NCBI GenBank assembly: GCA_030272155.1
Contig: CP126194.1
Location: 372,001-436,000, forward strand
Direction of reading: 5' to 3'
DNA length: 64,000 bases
Source: Tetradesmus obliquus
Taxonomy: Eukaryota; Chlorophyta; Chlorophyceae; Sphaeropleales; Scenedesmaceae
Below are positions 1-12,150 of the stretch, piece after piece (the stretch's first letter is position 1; each line of letters begins with the position of its first letter). The position numbers and the translations under genes were made by a program. The notes beneath the pieces are model-generated. The model saw only the letters and a list, made by a program, of their open reading frames with translations. It searched no databases and was not told where the DNA came from.

Positions 1-2578
1 TCAAAAGGTTTCCCGTCTTGGCTGGTGGGCTCATCTGGTCTGGTCCGGTGCGCTCTATCCGTTTTGCGATGCCATCAACCTCTGCTGGGTGCGGTACATG
101 ACGTTGCTGCAGCTGCTGCTGTTGCGGCGTAGGGCCGATTGCCAGTGCACCACCTGCCGCCTGTGTGCACACATGCCCACATGTACCTCCCTGAGGCGTG
201 CCGGTGCAACAAAGCCATGCGCAGCTGCTGCCTGTCAATGGCTGCTCTGTGGCTTGCTTGGTTTTGTTGGGGTGCATCGAGGGTGGGGAATGGCTGCTGT
301 GTGGGTGATACTGCAGCATGGCGGGTACGCGTGTGCGCTCTTGTGCACAACTGCGGCGCCTTGTCAGTGGAGCTTTTGGTATAGCTAGTAGTCTATGCTG
401 TGCTTTCTACCAGGCATGTATGCGCAGCGATGTTTGGCAGCAATGCTGGCTCTGAAAAGGTTGGTGGTTGGTGTGTGGGGATAATTTGGGGCTGGCCTCA
501 AAGGCTGAGAAGCGGCAGCGTGGCTGCACAGGTGCAGTGCGTATTGCATTGCGCGCCTCACATGCTGCAGGCTGGCTTGCGGCTGCGGGGCGCAGGGCGG
601 GGGCTGCAAGGGGGCGGGGAGCGTGGATGGTGCAGTGTCATGCGGCTATGTGTGTTTTGATTAGGGTTGCGGCAATTAAGTACTGATACGGGGGTGTGCT
701 GCGTGTCAATGCATTTGGATGCATGCAAGCAGGCTGGCGCCGTGCATCGGGATTGCGCAAGGGGGCAGCAGCATTGTGTACGCATTTGTGCATGCGTATG
801 TGTGCGTGTCTGCAAGTGTGCTTGAGCGTGTGGGTATTCTGGTTGGCTGGGGACACGATACTGCTGCTGCGCCGGCGCAAGCTCAGGTGCTGCCCATTGA
901 ACCTGAATCAGCTGCAGCGGGGTGAGTGGCGAGTGGCCCTGCCCTGCCAGCTGCAGTGCAGGCTGCGGGCTGCTGTGTGCGGCACCCCTGTGTCACCTCA
1001 CTGGCCCTGCAGTGCGGCTTGTGGCTTGATTGCTGACTGACAGGATTTGCTCACAGGATGGATGATGATGACCCTGCAGGCACCAAGGCAGCAGCGCATG
1101 GCAGCTTGCTTTGTGTGCACTGTTATATTACACACTGTCTGGACAACAGCCGCTTGCGTCAACAATCTGGATCTCTGCTGGGGCCAGCAGGCTGCAGCAT
1201 TGCCCAGCGCGCTGCTGCAGCACTTGCCCATGCATGCGCTGGTGCCATCTCAGATGCAGTAGTACTGCGCGTGTGGGGCTGTGTTTGTGCTGGCTAGCCA
1301 TGTGGGCTGTGCTACCGTATGATTTGCGCAGCACGTCGTCCTGTGCATGTACCTAAACTGTCAACCGTTCAGCCCGTCAGTGACAGCGCAAGCACTCGCA
1401 GACCGCTACGCACTAGTTTGCATCCGGCTACAACTGCATTATGCATGTGAGCGCTCTGGCTGCAAGGCGCTGCACTGTACCAACAGCCTGATGCGAGCTT
1501 GTGAGGGGTTTCAAGGAGCCGGCGCACACTGTGCGGCCTGGCAGCAGCAGCGCTCATTGTGGACTGCTTGAGCAGCGCTGATTGGTTTGCCTTTGTTGCA
1601 GTGTTGCCGGCACACTGGCTGCGCTTTGTTGCCGGCACAGCGCACAGGCAGGCAGGCTGCCCGCAGCCGTGCAGCTCTGCGCAGCGTGCATGCATGAGTG
1701 ATGCCTGGTTGCTGTGCTGGGGTGTGCTGTACCTTACCTTAGTGCCATGTACCTCGCCAAAACACTGTTGATCTGCTTGCTGCAAGCAGCTGTGCGGCTA
1801 TTGTGCTGTTTTGTGCAAGCCCAGCACTGATGCTGGATGGCGATGACTGCTGCATGGCAGCATGCCCGGCTGTGGATCGGACCTGGTATTGACTGACAGC
1901 TGTGTGCCTGGAGCGCACCATGCTGCGTCGCCGCACAACTTGGATTCACAGCAGCAACGCCTCCTGCCGCTGCGGGGCAGCGCTGCTGTTGCTAGCAAGA
2001 TTGCAGTGCTGCTACATGTCACATGCGCTATCACTCGCTACATGTCACATGCCTTGCTATCATGTGACATAATACTGTGCTGGCGAATCTGTTGGGCCTG
2101 CCAGAGCCTGGGCCATGAAGTTGAACGCAAGGTGCATGATTGCAGGACTTTGCTGATGTGATGCTTGGTTTGTCTGTACAGTAGAGACTATGTGGCATAG
2201 TCTGAGCGCTGTACAACAAACTCTCCGCCCGAGCTAGTAGGGCATGCAGCCAGCGTGTTGGAGGTTGGTGTAGCTTTCTTGAGTTATCGCCTGGTAACTG
2301 TCCAGCTTGCCGGTTGTGATGCATCCTGAGCCGTTCTCGACGTGTTACATCTGTTGTATCTGGTTCAAACTCGACTAGGGTTTTTGCTGGGCAGCGCCCG
2401 GCACAGCTGGAGCCACATGAAGCGCAGGAGGAAGCCAGTCGAACATAAGTAAACATTCAAAGTTGCTAACATGGCAATTGTTGCAGGGCTCGCAAGTGAT
2501 GCGAGTGCACAGTTGAATATACGCTAAACGTCAACCTACGAAGCTGTTTGCCCACTATTCACGGCTTCAAAGGCAGCA
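1..2578. other. 5' flank without a recognisable gene
   Basis: No reading frame here shows a family I recognise, and the longest frames have no convincing exon structure. The sequence is moderately GC-rich with many TGC/CAG words. It holds a small repeat cluster at 2011-2070. The last few hundred bases should contain the promoter of the HVA22-type gene, but I see no defined promoter motif. Confidence 0.5.
2011..2070. repeat. Short direct and inverted repeat cluster
   Basis: The 16-mer GCTACATGTCACATGC occurs at 2011-2026 and again at 2037-2052. An inverted partial copy (CATGTGACAT) follows at 2061-2070. The core CATGTCACATG is itself nearly palindromic. No function is evident; it could be a protein-binding cluster or a decayed minisatellite. 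Confidence 0.6.
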
Positions 2579-5100
2579 ATGGGCGTCACTTCACTCCTTT
2601 GGTGAGATTGAAAGGCACGGTAGATACGTGCAGCGATTTTAGGTGGTCGGGCTGAAACAAGCAGCACTCTTACCCTGCTGCCCTGCTATGCAGCTCCCTG
2701 CTGGGCACCATCTATCCCGCGTAAGTGCAACCTACACGTGACTTTTAATTGTTGCTCAGGCTCAGCCAGGCAGAACTGTCCCCTGCCTCAAGGGCATTCA
2801 AAGTGCTTGTGGCAGGGTCAACCATGTGCATCGCCTGCTTGCAAGCTTGCACGTGCCACCACTGCAGCAACGTACATACCTCTGCCGTCCTGCCAATGCA
2901 GGTATGCAAGCTTTTGTGCCATTGAGTCAGCTGCGCATGATGACGACAAGCAGTGGCTCACATACTGGTAAGGCTCAGCACACCCGAGTCTGTTTCAAGC
3001 AAACGTTGACCATGCTGGCAGCTGCTGCTGTGCACTCAACTTGGTCACACCGAGGCTTAACGCCGCAGCATGTTAAGTTGCCACGTTGTTTAGTCCACAC
3101 AGCACCAGGCAGCCAGTTGTTGACCGGCTGTGTGCGTACAACCAGCGTGAAGTTCAGCTTGCAGGATGGCAGGCCGCTGCCGCTGCTGCCGCTCAGCATG
3201 CGCCTGGCTGCTGCCACGCAGGGTGATCCATGCGCTGCTGGTGCTGGCGGAGGCCTGGGCTGGCTGGCTGGTCAGCTGGTGAGCCGCACCCAGCAGCATG
3301 CCAGCAGGCAGCACACGCTGCAGCAGCGGCTGGCGGCAGCACACCACAAACCTGGTTGCCGCGCTGCAGTTCTCCCAGTGCTTGTGGTTGACTGCGTTGT
3401 GCAGGCGCCTCCAGCCGCAGCAACAGCTCAGCATGCCGTGGAACGTAGCATGATGCCGCAGAAGTTGCAAACAGTCTACAATGCTACCGCTGATCAGAGA
3501 TTGGCGGGGAGCGCTCAGCAGTGCTCAGCATGTTGTGCTTTGAAGCTGTGCAGGGGTCGCACGCCTAGCTGTGGCGTTGCTGCATCTGTTCTTGTTCTGA
3601 TGCCACCTGCTGCAGGATCCCCTTCTACTACCAGGTCAAGCTGCTGGTGGTGCTGTGGCTGATTGCGCCTCAGACCCAGGTGGGCAGCTGCAAGGATGTG
3701 TTTAGCTGGAAGAGGATGTTGGTTGTCTTGCAACCACATGCCAGCAGTGGTTCAGTTGGGTCAGCTGAGCCATGCAGCCAGTGCTGGCACAGCTGCCTCG
3801 CAGTGCTGTGCAACATTGCCAGCAATAGCTGTCTGATGTTTCGGCGTTGCCATGCCGCGGCTGCCGGGTTGCCCTGCAGGGAGCCAAGCGGCTGTATGAA
3901 GACTTCATGCGACCTTTCCTATACAAGAACGCCAAGAAGATCGACCCAGTGTTCAGGGGCGCACAGGCGGTGAGCAGCACTCGCAGCAGGCAGCAGCTGC
4001 ACAGATCCACCTTATCTGTGCTACCAGCATACGCTGACTCAGAAGCATGGCATGATCAGTTAGACAACTCAGCTGGCAGCAGCTGGGCATCTGCCTTGGC
4101 AGAAGGGCCCCCACAAAGCCACCGCACTGCTGCTGCTGCTGCTGCTGCTGCTGCGCAGGTTATGCAGCTGGATGTGACCAATCAGCTGGCCAAGCTGGTG
4201 GAGCAGCACGGGCCGACAGCAGCAGAATCAGTCACGGCATTGGTGAGTGCAGCAGCTCAGCACAGCCAGCCAGCACACGGCTGCGGGCCAGCTACGCCAG
4301 AGGCAGCAGCAATGCAAGCTGCAGCACAACTTGTAGCAAAGGCAGCCGATGACAGCAGCAGGCCGACAGCAACATAGGTAGCAAGCAGCTAACAGCAACA
4401 TAGGTAACAGCCAGCTGACAGCAACATAGGTGACAGCCAGCTGCCATGGCGCACGAGCGCCCTGAAGGTCCCTGCAGCGGGCATTGTGCCTGCAGCAGCT
4501 GCACCCAGCTGCCCTGCGGCGCGACTTGCCCTGTCAACTGCTGCAAATTTTCAGCACGCGTGACAGGTAATTCTTGTCTGATTGCCGCCCCTGCCTTGGC
4601 TGTTGCTGCTGCTGTGCTGGGCGCGCAGCTGTCGCAGCTGCAGGGCGGCAACATGGCGCGGATGCGGCAGCTGGTGCGCGCCGACCCCGGGGCCCTGGGC
4701 AGGCTGCTCAACACGGTGAGTGGCACCGCTGGCGCAGCACACGTCACAATGTGGCAGCCGCCGCTTGCTGTGCAAGCTGGGTGGTGTTAAAAATATCAAT
4801 GGGCATACTGTGGCAGCTGCGATAAGGGTTGTGCGATGCTGTTGTTGGTTACTGGCGGCGTCGCTGTGTCAGCTGCTGCACTGCTCAGTATGATGCTTCC
4901 TGCGTACCCACCACAGCAAATGCTCTACGAGCACATCTTTGAGTATGCTGCCAGAATGGAAGCATCACTGATTGTCCTGCTGCTGTTTTGCTGCTCCTCT
5001 GCTGCTGCTGATCTGCTGCTGCTGCCTCTGTTCTTGGCAGGCTGTGGAGTCCTTGCCTTCGCCAGCCTCGAGCCACTCCACTGGAGCCAGCAGCACCTGA
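2579..5100 (+). CDS. HVA22/REEP/DP1-family ER membrane-shaping protein
   Basis: Nine exons join in phase: 2579-2601, 2694-2720, 2902-2967, 3222-3278, 3616-3679, 3880-3969, 4159-4242, 4629-4715, 5041-5100, giving 185 residues. Proteins of the TB2/DP1/HVA22 family sit in the ER as hydrophobic hairpins that curve tubules; plant HVA22 members are often stress-responsive. Diagnostic motifs are visible: IYPAYASFCAIES (residues 14-26), DDDKQWLTYW (30-39), IPFYYQVKLLVVLWLIAPQT (59-78), then GAKRLYEDFMRPFL (80-93). Hydrophobic stretches lie at about 40-58 and 65-75. After the core comes a helical, less conserved tail ending in a Ser/Thr-rich last exon. The start is chosen because the 23-nt first exon ends in TG and the next begins with C, restoring the frame directly before the conserved YPAY motif. 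Donors are GTGAGx or GTAAGx. The family is clear; the last two exons, and any extra small exon between 4715 and 5041, are less certain. Confidence 0.88.
4369..4443 (+). repeat. Intronic minisatellite, about three units
   Basis: Three imperfect units of roughly 26-29 bp containing ACAGCAACATAGGT followed by AGCAGCTA/CAGCTG lie in the intron between exons 7 and 8 of the HVA22-type gene. No coding role is apparent. Confidence 0.6.
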
Positions 5101-6645
5101 GGTCGAGGCCAGCGCCTGCCATGTCAAACAAAATCATCTTGGAGTGGGCTGTGACTGGTATGCGCGCTGCAACTGCGCCTGAAGTTCAGCAACTGCACCG
5201 GCAGTTGCTGCACCAGAGTAGGCCATGATGCCCCTTTGTAGATAGCCATGATGCAAGTACTGCAAGGTGTGTTGCTCTGCGGCGCACTTCCATTTGTTGC
5301 AATGTTCGGAACACATGTTGGGAATGGTTGAGGGTCTGTGTGCAGTCAGTGCTGCTGGGGACTGTCTGAGGTAGTAGGCTGTCAGCAGTGACTGGCACAT
5401 TGATGTGCAGCAGCACTGCAACCTGGCAACAAAGCAACGCATTGGAACGCAGGCCGTCCTCCCTCGTACTGCGCACACTGCATGGCGCTGCTGAATTGCA
5501 GTGCTGCCACATTATAATTGTCCTTGCACTGGCTGGTGTGTGATGCTGTTTAACTTGAGCTGCACTCGAGATCTATGCATGGCTGTCGTGCTGCTGGCTG
5601 TGGTGTATCAAGACGTGTAGTTGCTGCAGCCCAAGTGAGCAATGCCGCATCAGCAGTCACCACAGCAGCACATGGGGAGAGCCTTATAGATCTGTACAGT
5701 TGATCACTAAATTACGTTTCAGATGTTGAAGTGAAACCTGCACGAAAGGTACTGTCCTTCCGCCTGGAACACACTGCAGCCACATAAAGGCTGCTCTGCA
5801 GCCAGTCACTGCACTGCACTGCAGTCGGCAGTTTTGCTATGATCTGTACTGGTAGGCAGCACTAGTTCTGGTACGTGCAGCTTTAACAGCATCATTCAGG
5901 TCTTTGTGGGACTGCAGCGTGCAGCTTAAGCGCTACAGCTACTCGTATGGGTGCACCAACCAGTGCTAATTACAGAGCGCTAAGTGACCCCCGGTCACGG
6001 GCTTGAGTTGCATCTATCGCCGGAACATATTTCTGTTCCCTCAACATTTACACATATTGTAGGATCCTCATCTGAAAGCGGCGTCGACCTGGAACCCGTC
6101 GGACTGCCAGGTGTGCGCCCCAGGAAGTGGAGGCACCATGAACCCGGCAAGGTGGCAGTATAGCACCCACAATTGCTCGCAGACACTAATTTATAACAAT
6201 ATTACCTATAAAAGCAGCACGATACAGGTCGATCTGCCACTCCGACAGGCAATAACCCGGGCGGTCGTTCCCTTTGTTTTTTCTCAGCTGCCAAGATCAA
6301 CATTGATTGGGCAGTGGAATACATTCTTGAAACATTACTAGTTGTCCTCGTACACATCAGCTTCGCCTGTTCTGCATGTAGGCTATATATTGGCGCCCGT
6401 CATGATTGCAGCCTGTCAGTTCGTCGGTTCACATCACATGCCGGCGCCTAGCGCACAGTAGACGAGCAGTAAAGGCCAAGTACAGTAGAATTGGATATTG
6501 TTTATGTAAATGAAGTAATGGTTTGACCCGGTTTCGTCTCTAGGCACTTACGGTCAATAGACGGACTTTTTGTTTCCCCGCTAGCACGCATTCATTCTCG
6601 CTTTATGGTGGTACACTAAGGCATACATGCTTTGTGTGGAGTCTG
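5101..6645. other. Spacer between HVA22-type gene and kinase A
   Basis: No gene is recognised. About 5950-6620 is clearly less GC-rich than its surroundings and lacks the usual CAG/CTG words; it could be a decayed insertion, but I see no terminal repeats. The 3' end must contain the upstream region of kinase A. Confidence 0.45.
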
Positions 6646-7397
6646 ATGGTTCTCACCGGCCCCGGGAGCACCTTGGGCGTGTGCACCTTGCCACCGCCGC
6701 AGAAGCAGCAAACAGACTCGTCATACCTAAAGGAGGGCTTCAATGAAAGAATGAACAGCAAGGTCACCCTGCAGGAATCGCTGCTGATCCAGCAGGTGCG
6801 GTTGCTGGCTGCAGCTATGACATCAGCTGCTGTTGGGCACCTGAGTTTCCTGCAAGTGACTTGGTGCTAACTCTCTGTGATGTCTTGCAGGTGACCCAGG
6901 TGCTGTCGGCCCTGTCCCTGGTGCCTCGTGATGGGGTCACTTCGTCCTGCAACCGTGCTGCAGAAGTGCTGCTCGCGCACTTGCACGGGGTGGACACGGT
7001 CAGGTGCGCCAGGCTGCCAGCAGCAGCAGCAGCGCACCTGTGGCACTTACCCTGGCAGCATCAGCAACAAGCTGACTTGCGCAGTATTGCATGCACAATG
7101 CACGGTACCACCATGCACAGCACCAGCTGTGCTCATTACTAGCTCAGCTGACACGCCACTTGCTGCTGCTGCTGCTGCTGCTTGCCCTGCAGCTTGTGCA
7201 CCTACACTGCCGGTGTGCCCAGCGTATGCCTGCTGGCTGGTGCAGCAGGCCTGGGCACGCGCGCACTGCAGCAGCAGCTGGTGATGAGCGGCAGCAACTG
7301 GGCGCCCTACCTGTGCGTGCTCAGCGGCTCGCAGTTTGTGTACAAGGCAGTAGCCAGCCCCGCAGATGCTGAGCAGCTGCCCCAGGTGAGGCACCAC

Positions 7398-7448
<51 letters not shown>

Positions 7449-8047
7449 CAGTCTGGCAGCAACCTGACGCAGCTGCAGCGGCAGCCACAGATGCTGCCAG
7501 GCGCAGCAACTGCGCCGGCGGGACTCGGGCAAGGCCAGCAGCATGGGCAGCAGCATGCAACAGCTTGTTTGCTGTCTTGCACCAAACAACTGCTGACATT
7601 TGCTGCTGCTGCTGCTGCTGCTGCCTCCTTCATCACTGCAGGACTGGGCTGCGCTGCACGAGCTGGCGGGCCTGCGCACCTTTCTGGCTGCGCAGGTGGC
7701 TGTGCCCGGGCAGGGCGTGGTGGGCGTGCTGTGCCTTGCTTCTCAGCAGCCCGGCGCCTTTGCTGAGCCCTCCTGGGGCCTGCTGCTGGCCATGGCTGCC
7801 ACGGGGCTGGTGCCGCTGCTGGCGGGGCCCTGGCTGGGCGGGCTGAGCGGGCTGGCGGCGGGGCTGGCGGACGTGGCCAGCATGGACGGCTTTGCGGGCT
7901 TTGCCGCGGGCTTCCTGCAGGGCGCGGGGGCGCTGCTGGGAAGTGTCACAAACCGGCACCTGGGCGTGCGCCTGGGGCTGCTGGGAGAGGGCGGCGAGGA
8001 GCTGCTGCTGCTGCAGCCCAGCGAGGATGTCCCCGGCAGCAGCAGCA

Positions 8048-8081
<34 letters not shown>

Positions 8082-8803
8082 CGGCGGCGACATGCTGCTG
8101 CTGACTGGGGATGCGGCGGCTGACAGTCTGCTGCTTGGGGGCAACGGCAGCTTTGACTCGGGCCTGCCGCAGGTGCACATGACGCGCCTCACGGCCGCCA
8201 GCACGCTGCTGCTGCAGGCCGTGCGCGCCGGCAAGCCCTGCTCCATGCTGGACGTGCAGGCAGCCATAGAGGCGGACCGTGATGCAGTGCCGCTGGATGT
8301 GCTGCTGACTGATGCCAGCGAGCCGACCGGCAGCATGCTGGTGGTGCCGCTGTTTTCGGGCTGTGGTAGGGCATTGGGAGGGCTGTACCTGGTGCATGAT
8401 GAGGCGGGTCCGCTGCTGGATGGTGCGCTGCTGCGCGAGCAGGCTGGCATGCTGCAGGCGCTGCTGCAGCAGGAGATTGCAGACATGGAGGTCGGGCTGG
8501 AGGAGGTGCAGGTGAGGGAAGGGCAGCAGCGGCTGTGAGTAGCACGGCCATGCTTGCAGGAGGTGCTTGCAGGACAAGCTTACAGGACATGCCGCAGCAA
8601 GCGGGTAAGTGATATCGCTGGGAGGGTAGATCTTGTTGAGGCAGCAACAGCAGCGCTGTCTGCTGCGGCTGCTGTGATGTCCTGTTTCTTTGTTGACAAC
8701 TGCTGAGGTGTAGAGCGCAGGAGTAGTAAGCTGTGCAGTGCAAATGCTGCCTTTGCGGCCTTCGCACAGCTGTGTTGATTTTGGCTGCTGACACATCGTG
8801 TCT

Positions 8804-8840
<37 letters not shown>

Positions 8841-10069
8841 TGTCATGTCAGATGGCCAAGCACCGCCTCATCCGCAGCGTGTCGTGCCTGTCCAGCTCCT
8901 CCTGCAGCAGCAGCGCCAGTGCCACGGGCAGCCTCATCAGCGTGGCCACATGCGCCAGCCGCAGCGCAGAGCTGGTGAGGCCTTCAGAGCATGTTGCGCT
9001 TTGTATGTGCTGCCATGTAGTTGTGTCTTAGGCTGCGCACGATGTGTGAGTCGCAGTGTAGTGCTAGTGCTGTGGTGGGTGCAGCGCAGAGCTGGTGAGG
9101 CGGCAGAGTGGGTGTTGCAGGGCAGAGAGTGCGCATGTGTTTCATGCTGCCGAGTAGTGGCAGGCTGCGCACGATGTGTAAGCCGCAGTGTAAGGTTAGT
9201 GCTTTGCTGGGTGCAGTGTACGTCAGGGTGTCCGCGCTTGTTGCTCCCCTGTTGTTAACGTGCTGTGCTGCAGCCCTGCTCATGCCTGGCCCTCACTGCT
9301 TGCTGCTGTGTGTCGCTGCTGTGCGCTGGTGCAGGGCGTGCTGCACAAGCAGTGGCAGATGCAGGACAAGCAGCAGGCCTGCGCCAGCAGCTACCTGGCT
9401 GAGCTGCAGCTGCACAGCGTGCTAGGCGTAGGGGGCTTTTCCACAGTGTATGCAGGCTCCTGGATGGGCTCGCGCACAGCCATCAAGGTGATGAGGCCAC
9501 AGATGAGGCAGCACGTATGTATGTGCGTGCGCTGTACCTGTCTGTTAGCAGAGTTGCAGCGTGCCCTGACAGAAGTATTGTTTTGTGCAGCCGTCGCCGC
9601 ACAACTGCTGGCCCTGTTGCCGCCCTACTGCTGGCCCTGTTGCCGCCATGCATACACCAAATGCTCCTCGCTCGGCATCTTGGCTGCAATTGCGCCACTT
9701 GTGCGCTCCCTGCACAGCACTGGCATGCTTGTGCTGCTGGCTTGACCTGCTGGCTTGACCTGCTGCCACTCACTGCACTGACCTCGTTGCTATGACTCAC
9801 ACTGCTGTGCGGCTGCCCAACCACCTTGATGACTCTGCAGGTGATGCGGCTGTCCCCTGATGATAAGCTTGGGATCCTTGCCAAGTCAGCAATGGAGATG
9901 GCTGCGCTGTCCACGCTGCGCCACCCAAACATCGTCACCTGCTACGCCTGCCTCACAGACATGGTGCAGGAGCAGCAGCCGGCAGCAGCAGCATCAGCAG
10001 CACTGCCTCAAGTCACACGCCGCAACAGCCTTGCAGCGGTACCTGTTCACAGGACCAGCAGCATCATAG

Positions 10070-10100
<31 letters not shown>

Positions 10101-10848
10101 CAGCCGCCGGTTCAGTGCACCCATCCCTATGTGCTGGCAGCCGCCGCCGCCGCAGCAGCAGGGCCCGCTGGGCATCCGCTTCCGCCACGCAAGCGAGGCC
10201 GACCTGTCTGGCGGCACCGCTGACTCGTTCAACATCCTGGTCATGGAGCGCTGCGACAGGGGCAACCTGGCTGACGCGGTGCGCGCCGAGGGCCTGCTGC
10301 ACCGGCGCGGCCCTGACGGCGTGCTGCGCGTGAGCATGGGCCTGCTGTACACGGTGCTGCTGGACGTGGCTGCCGCGCTGCGCTACATGCACAGCATGGG
10401 CCTGGTGCACCTGGACGTGAAGGCCAGCAACGTGCTGCTGCAGACCACCGCGGGGCGGCCGGGCGGCTTCCCTGTGGCCAAGCTGGGCGACCTGGGGCTG
10501 GTCAAACTGCTGGGTGACGGCGGCAGCCTGGTCAACCGCAGCACCAGCGGCACGCTCACGCACCTGGCCCCGGAGCGGCTGCAGGCGGGCAGCCTCATCA
10601 CGCCGGCCGCTGACACATACAGCTTTGGGGTGCTCATGTACGAGCTGTACACGGGGCAGAAGCCATATGCTGGGCTGGCTCCTGGGCCTGGCATGATGCG
10701 GGCCATCTTCGACGGCCTGCGCCCGGTGTTTCCTGACAGCACGCCGCCCGGCTATCGTGCGCTTGCTGAGTCGTGCTGGAGCCGCCACATCAGCGCGCGG
10801 CCCTGCTTCGAGGAGGTGGTGGGCTGGCTGCAGGTGCGGCTGGTTTGA
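6646..10848 (+). CDS. GAF-like plus Raf/TKL-type protein kinase, copy A
   Basis: Seven exons: 6646-6795, 6891-7003, 7193-7385, 7642-8511, 8852-8974, 9335-9487, 9841-10848; all junction phases agree, giving 869 residues. The N-terminal half resembles GAF sensor domains (a start around residues 55-130 and a GAF-like end around 360-440, 'GSMLVVPLFSGCGRALGGLY'), with a polyGln run in exon 4. The kinase domain has the glycine loop GVGGFSTV (514-521), the ATP lysine of AIK (K534, the last codon of exon 6), a C-helix Glu (about E553), HLDVKASN (724-731), GDLG (750-753) instead of DFG, and APE (777-779). The end follows the CW..R..RP.F.EVV pattern typical of TKL/Raf-like kinases. A Ser/Gln-rich insert (about 575-645) lies between the C-helix and the hinge. 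It should transfer phosphate to Ser/Thr/Tyr in response to a ligand or a partner; the substrate is unknown. The ATG at 6646 is the first in this exon, but an upstream exon cannot be excluded. Copy B lies inverted at 18715-22888. Confidence 0.88.
7399..7446 (+). repeat. (CTG)16 microsatellite in kinase A intron 3
   Basis: An uninterrupted CTG run at the 5' side of the intron between exons 3 and 4. It is intronic in the model above. A second, shorter CTG run ends just before the exon 5 acceptor near 8840. Confidence 0.9.
8050..8081 (+). repeat. Coding (CAG)n run encoding polyGln in kinase A
   Basis: About ten CAG codons lie in exon 4 of kinase A, following a Ser-rich stretch. The equivalent place in copy B has no such run, so it expanded after duplication or was lost from B. 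Confidence 0.85.
8961..9200 (+). repeat. Exon-edge echo in kinase A intron 5
   Basis: The 3' end of exon 5 with its donor (20 bases at 8961-8980) is repeated exactly at 9081-9100, 120 bp downstream inside the intron. A second pair, starting GGCTGCGCACGATGTGT, occurs at 9031-9060 and 9163-9192. Together they form a decayed tandem duplication of about 120-130 bp spanning the splice site. Confidence 0.8.
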
Positions 10849-12099
10849 TTTGGCAGGGCAGGGCTGGTGGCCTAGCAAAGGAGCGTGTGCAGCAGTTGCT
10901 CTTAGTTGTGATCTCTGCTTCAGAGGTGCCTGAAATGTTGCTGCATGCATTGTCAGCACGACATGGATTTGGCATGAACACCGGCAATCCTGTACATGTG
11001 AAGCATCTTGCCCTGACTTCTGCTGCTGCTGGTGCTGCTGCTGCTGCTGCTGCTGTGGCTATGCTGGCTGGTGCAGGAGCTGCTGGGTCAGACCTGCAAG
11101 CTGGCCCAGGCGCTGAAGCAGCGGCAGTGAGCGCCCCCAATGCAGCGCTGCAACCCACTGCAATGCTGCAACTGCTGGCAGAGCAACTTCAGGGGCTGTG
11201 TTGTTTGCAACTGCGACCGCACCTGTGCGGTTGTCATCTCAAAGTACTGCAAGTTTTGCCTTTTCATGGCCATGTTTGAGGAGCCTATGAAGCATGGCTG
11301 CCACATGCACAAGAAATAGCATGTGCTTGCCTGTGTGAGGCGGCGTAAACGCCACCATTGGAACACCTGCTTCGGCTTTCGGTTTGTGGTGAAGGTGCAG
11401 CTCTTGCACCTGAGGACCTCTCTTTTTGGGGTGTCATGCGACACCAGCTGCAGATGTGTAGCCGTAGTCACGGCCACATCTATCGCCAGGGGTGTGATTG
11501 CTGCACGCTGTATGTGTGTTCAGTCACGAAGATTAGGCTTACCAAGCTCACCGAGTCCCTGACTGATTCTGGTATGGCGCTTGTAGTGGCTAGGTGTGTG
11601 TGGTGGCAGTGCTGTAATGGCTGCACTCGGCTGAAGACTTGTGTGGAATCCTGCATGCATTGGTGTGGTGCTGCTTGGTCACCCAGGCAGCTGTGCTGAG
11701 CGCATTTGCTCTGCTGGTAGAGCTACGTCGTCATGCATGCATGCTGAGAGTGAAGGCTTGCAGCTGCCAAACGCGCAATGCCTAGCACGGCTAGCTGCCA
11801 CTCTCATTGCTCTTTATTTGGAAGCAGTCGGTGCATTGCGAAGCAATGACACATGGTTGCTCTCTGCGCAACTCATGTTTGTCGCTGCCCACACCCCCAG
11901 GTGTGTTGCTGCGGCCCTCTTTCATGGTGCATTAATCAAAAGTGCCAGCCAGCGTTCCACGTGGCTGCTGGCGCCCTGCCGTGTGATGGCAGCGTGCGCT
12001 GCGCAGCTCCTCAGCAAATGCAGCAAATGCTGCAAAGGCTGACGTGGCTGGCTGGCTGGCAGGTGGCAACAAATGCTGCAAATGCTGACGTGGCTAACT

Positions 12100-12150
12100 G
12101 GCAGCTGGCTGGCAGCTGGCTGGCAGCTGGCTGGCAGCTGGCTGGCAATT
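12100..12150 (+). repeat. 11-bp minisatellite (GGCAGCTGGCT)n
   Basis: Four to five near-perfect tandem units of GGCAGCTGGCT. Related GCTGGCTGGCAG words and an ACAAATGCTGCAAATGCTGACGTGGC repeat lie just upstream at about 12020-12100. Confidence 0.8.

Noticed and set aside
2031..2456. 141-codon minus-strand frame
   Set aside because: No recognisable domain, no splice partners, and it crosses the small repeat cluster; treated as chance.
7633..8796. 387-codon open frame on the minus strand
   Set aside because: It is antisense to kinase A exon 4. Long open antisense frames arise from the (CTG)n/(CAG)n and GC-rich codon use, and it has no motif or exon context.
9994..10959. 321-codon minus-strand frame
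   Set aside because: Antisense shadow of the kinase A catalytic exon; its Ala/Gln/His-rich product mirrors kinase codons.
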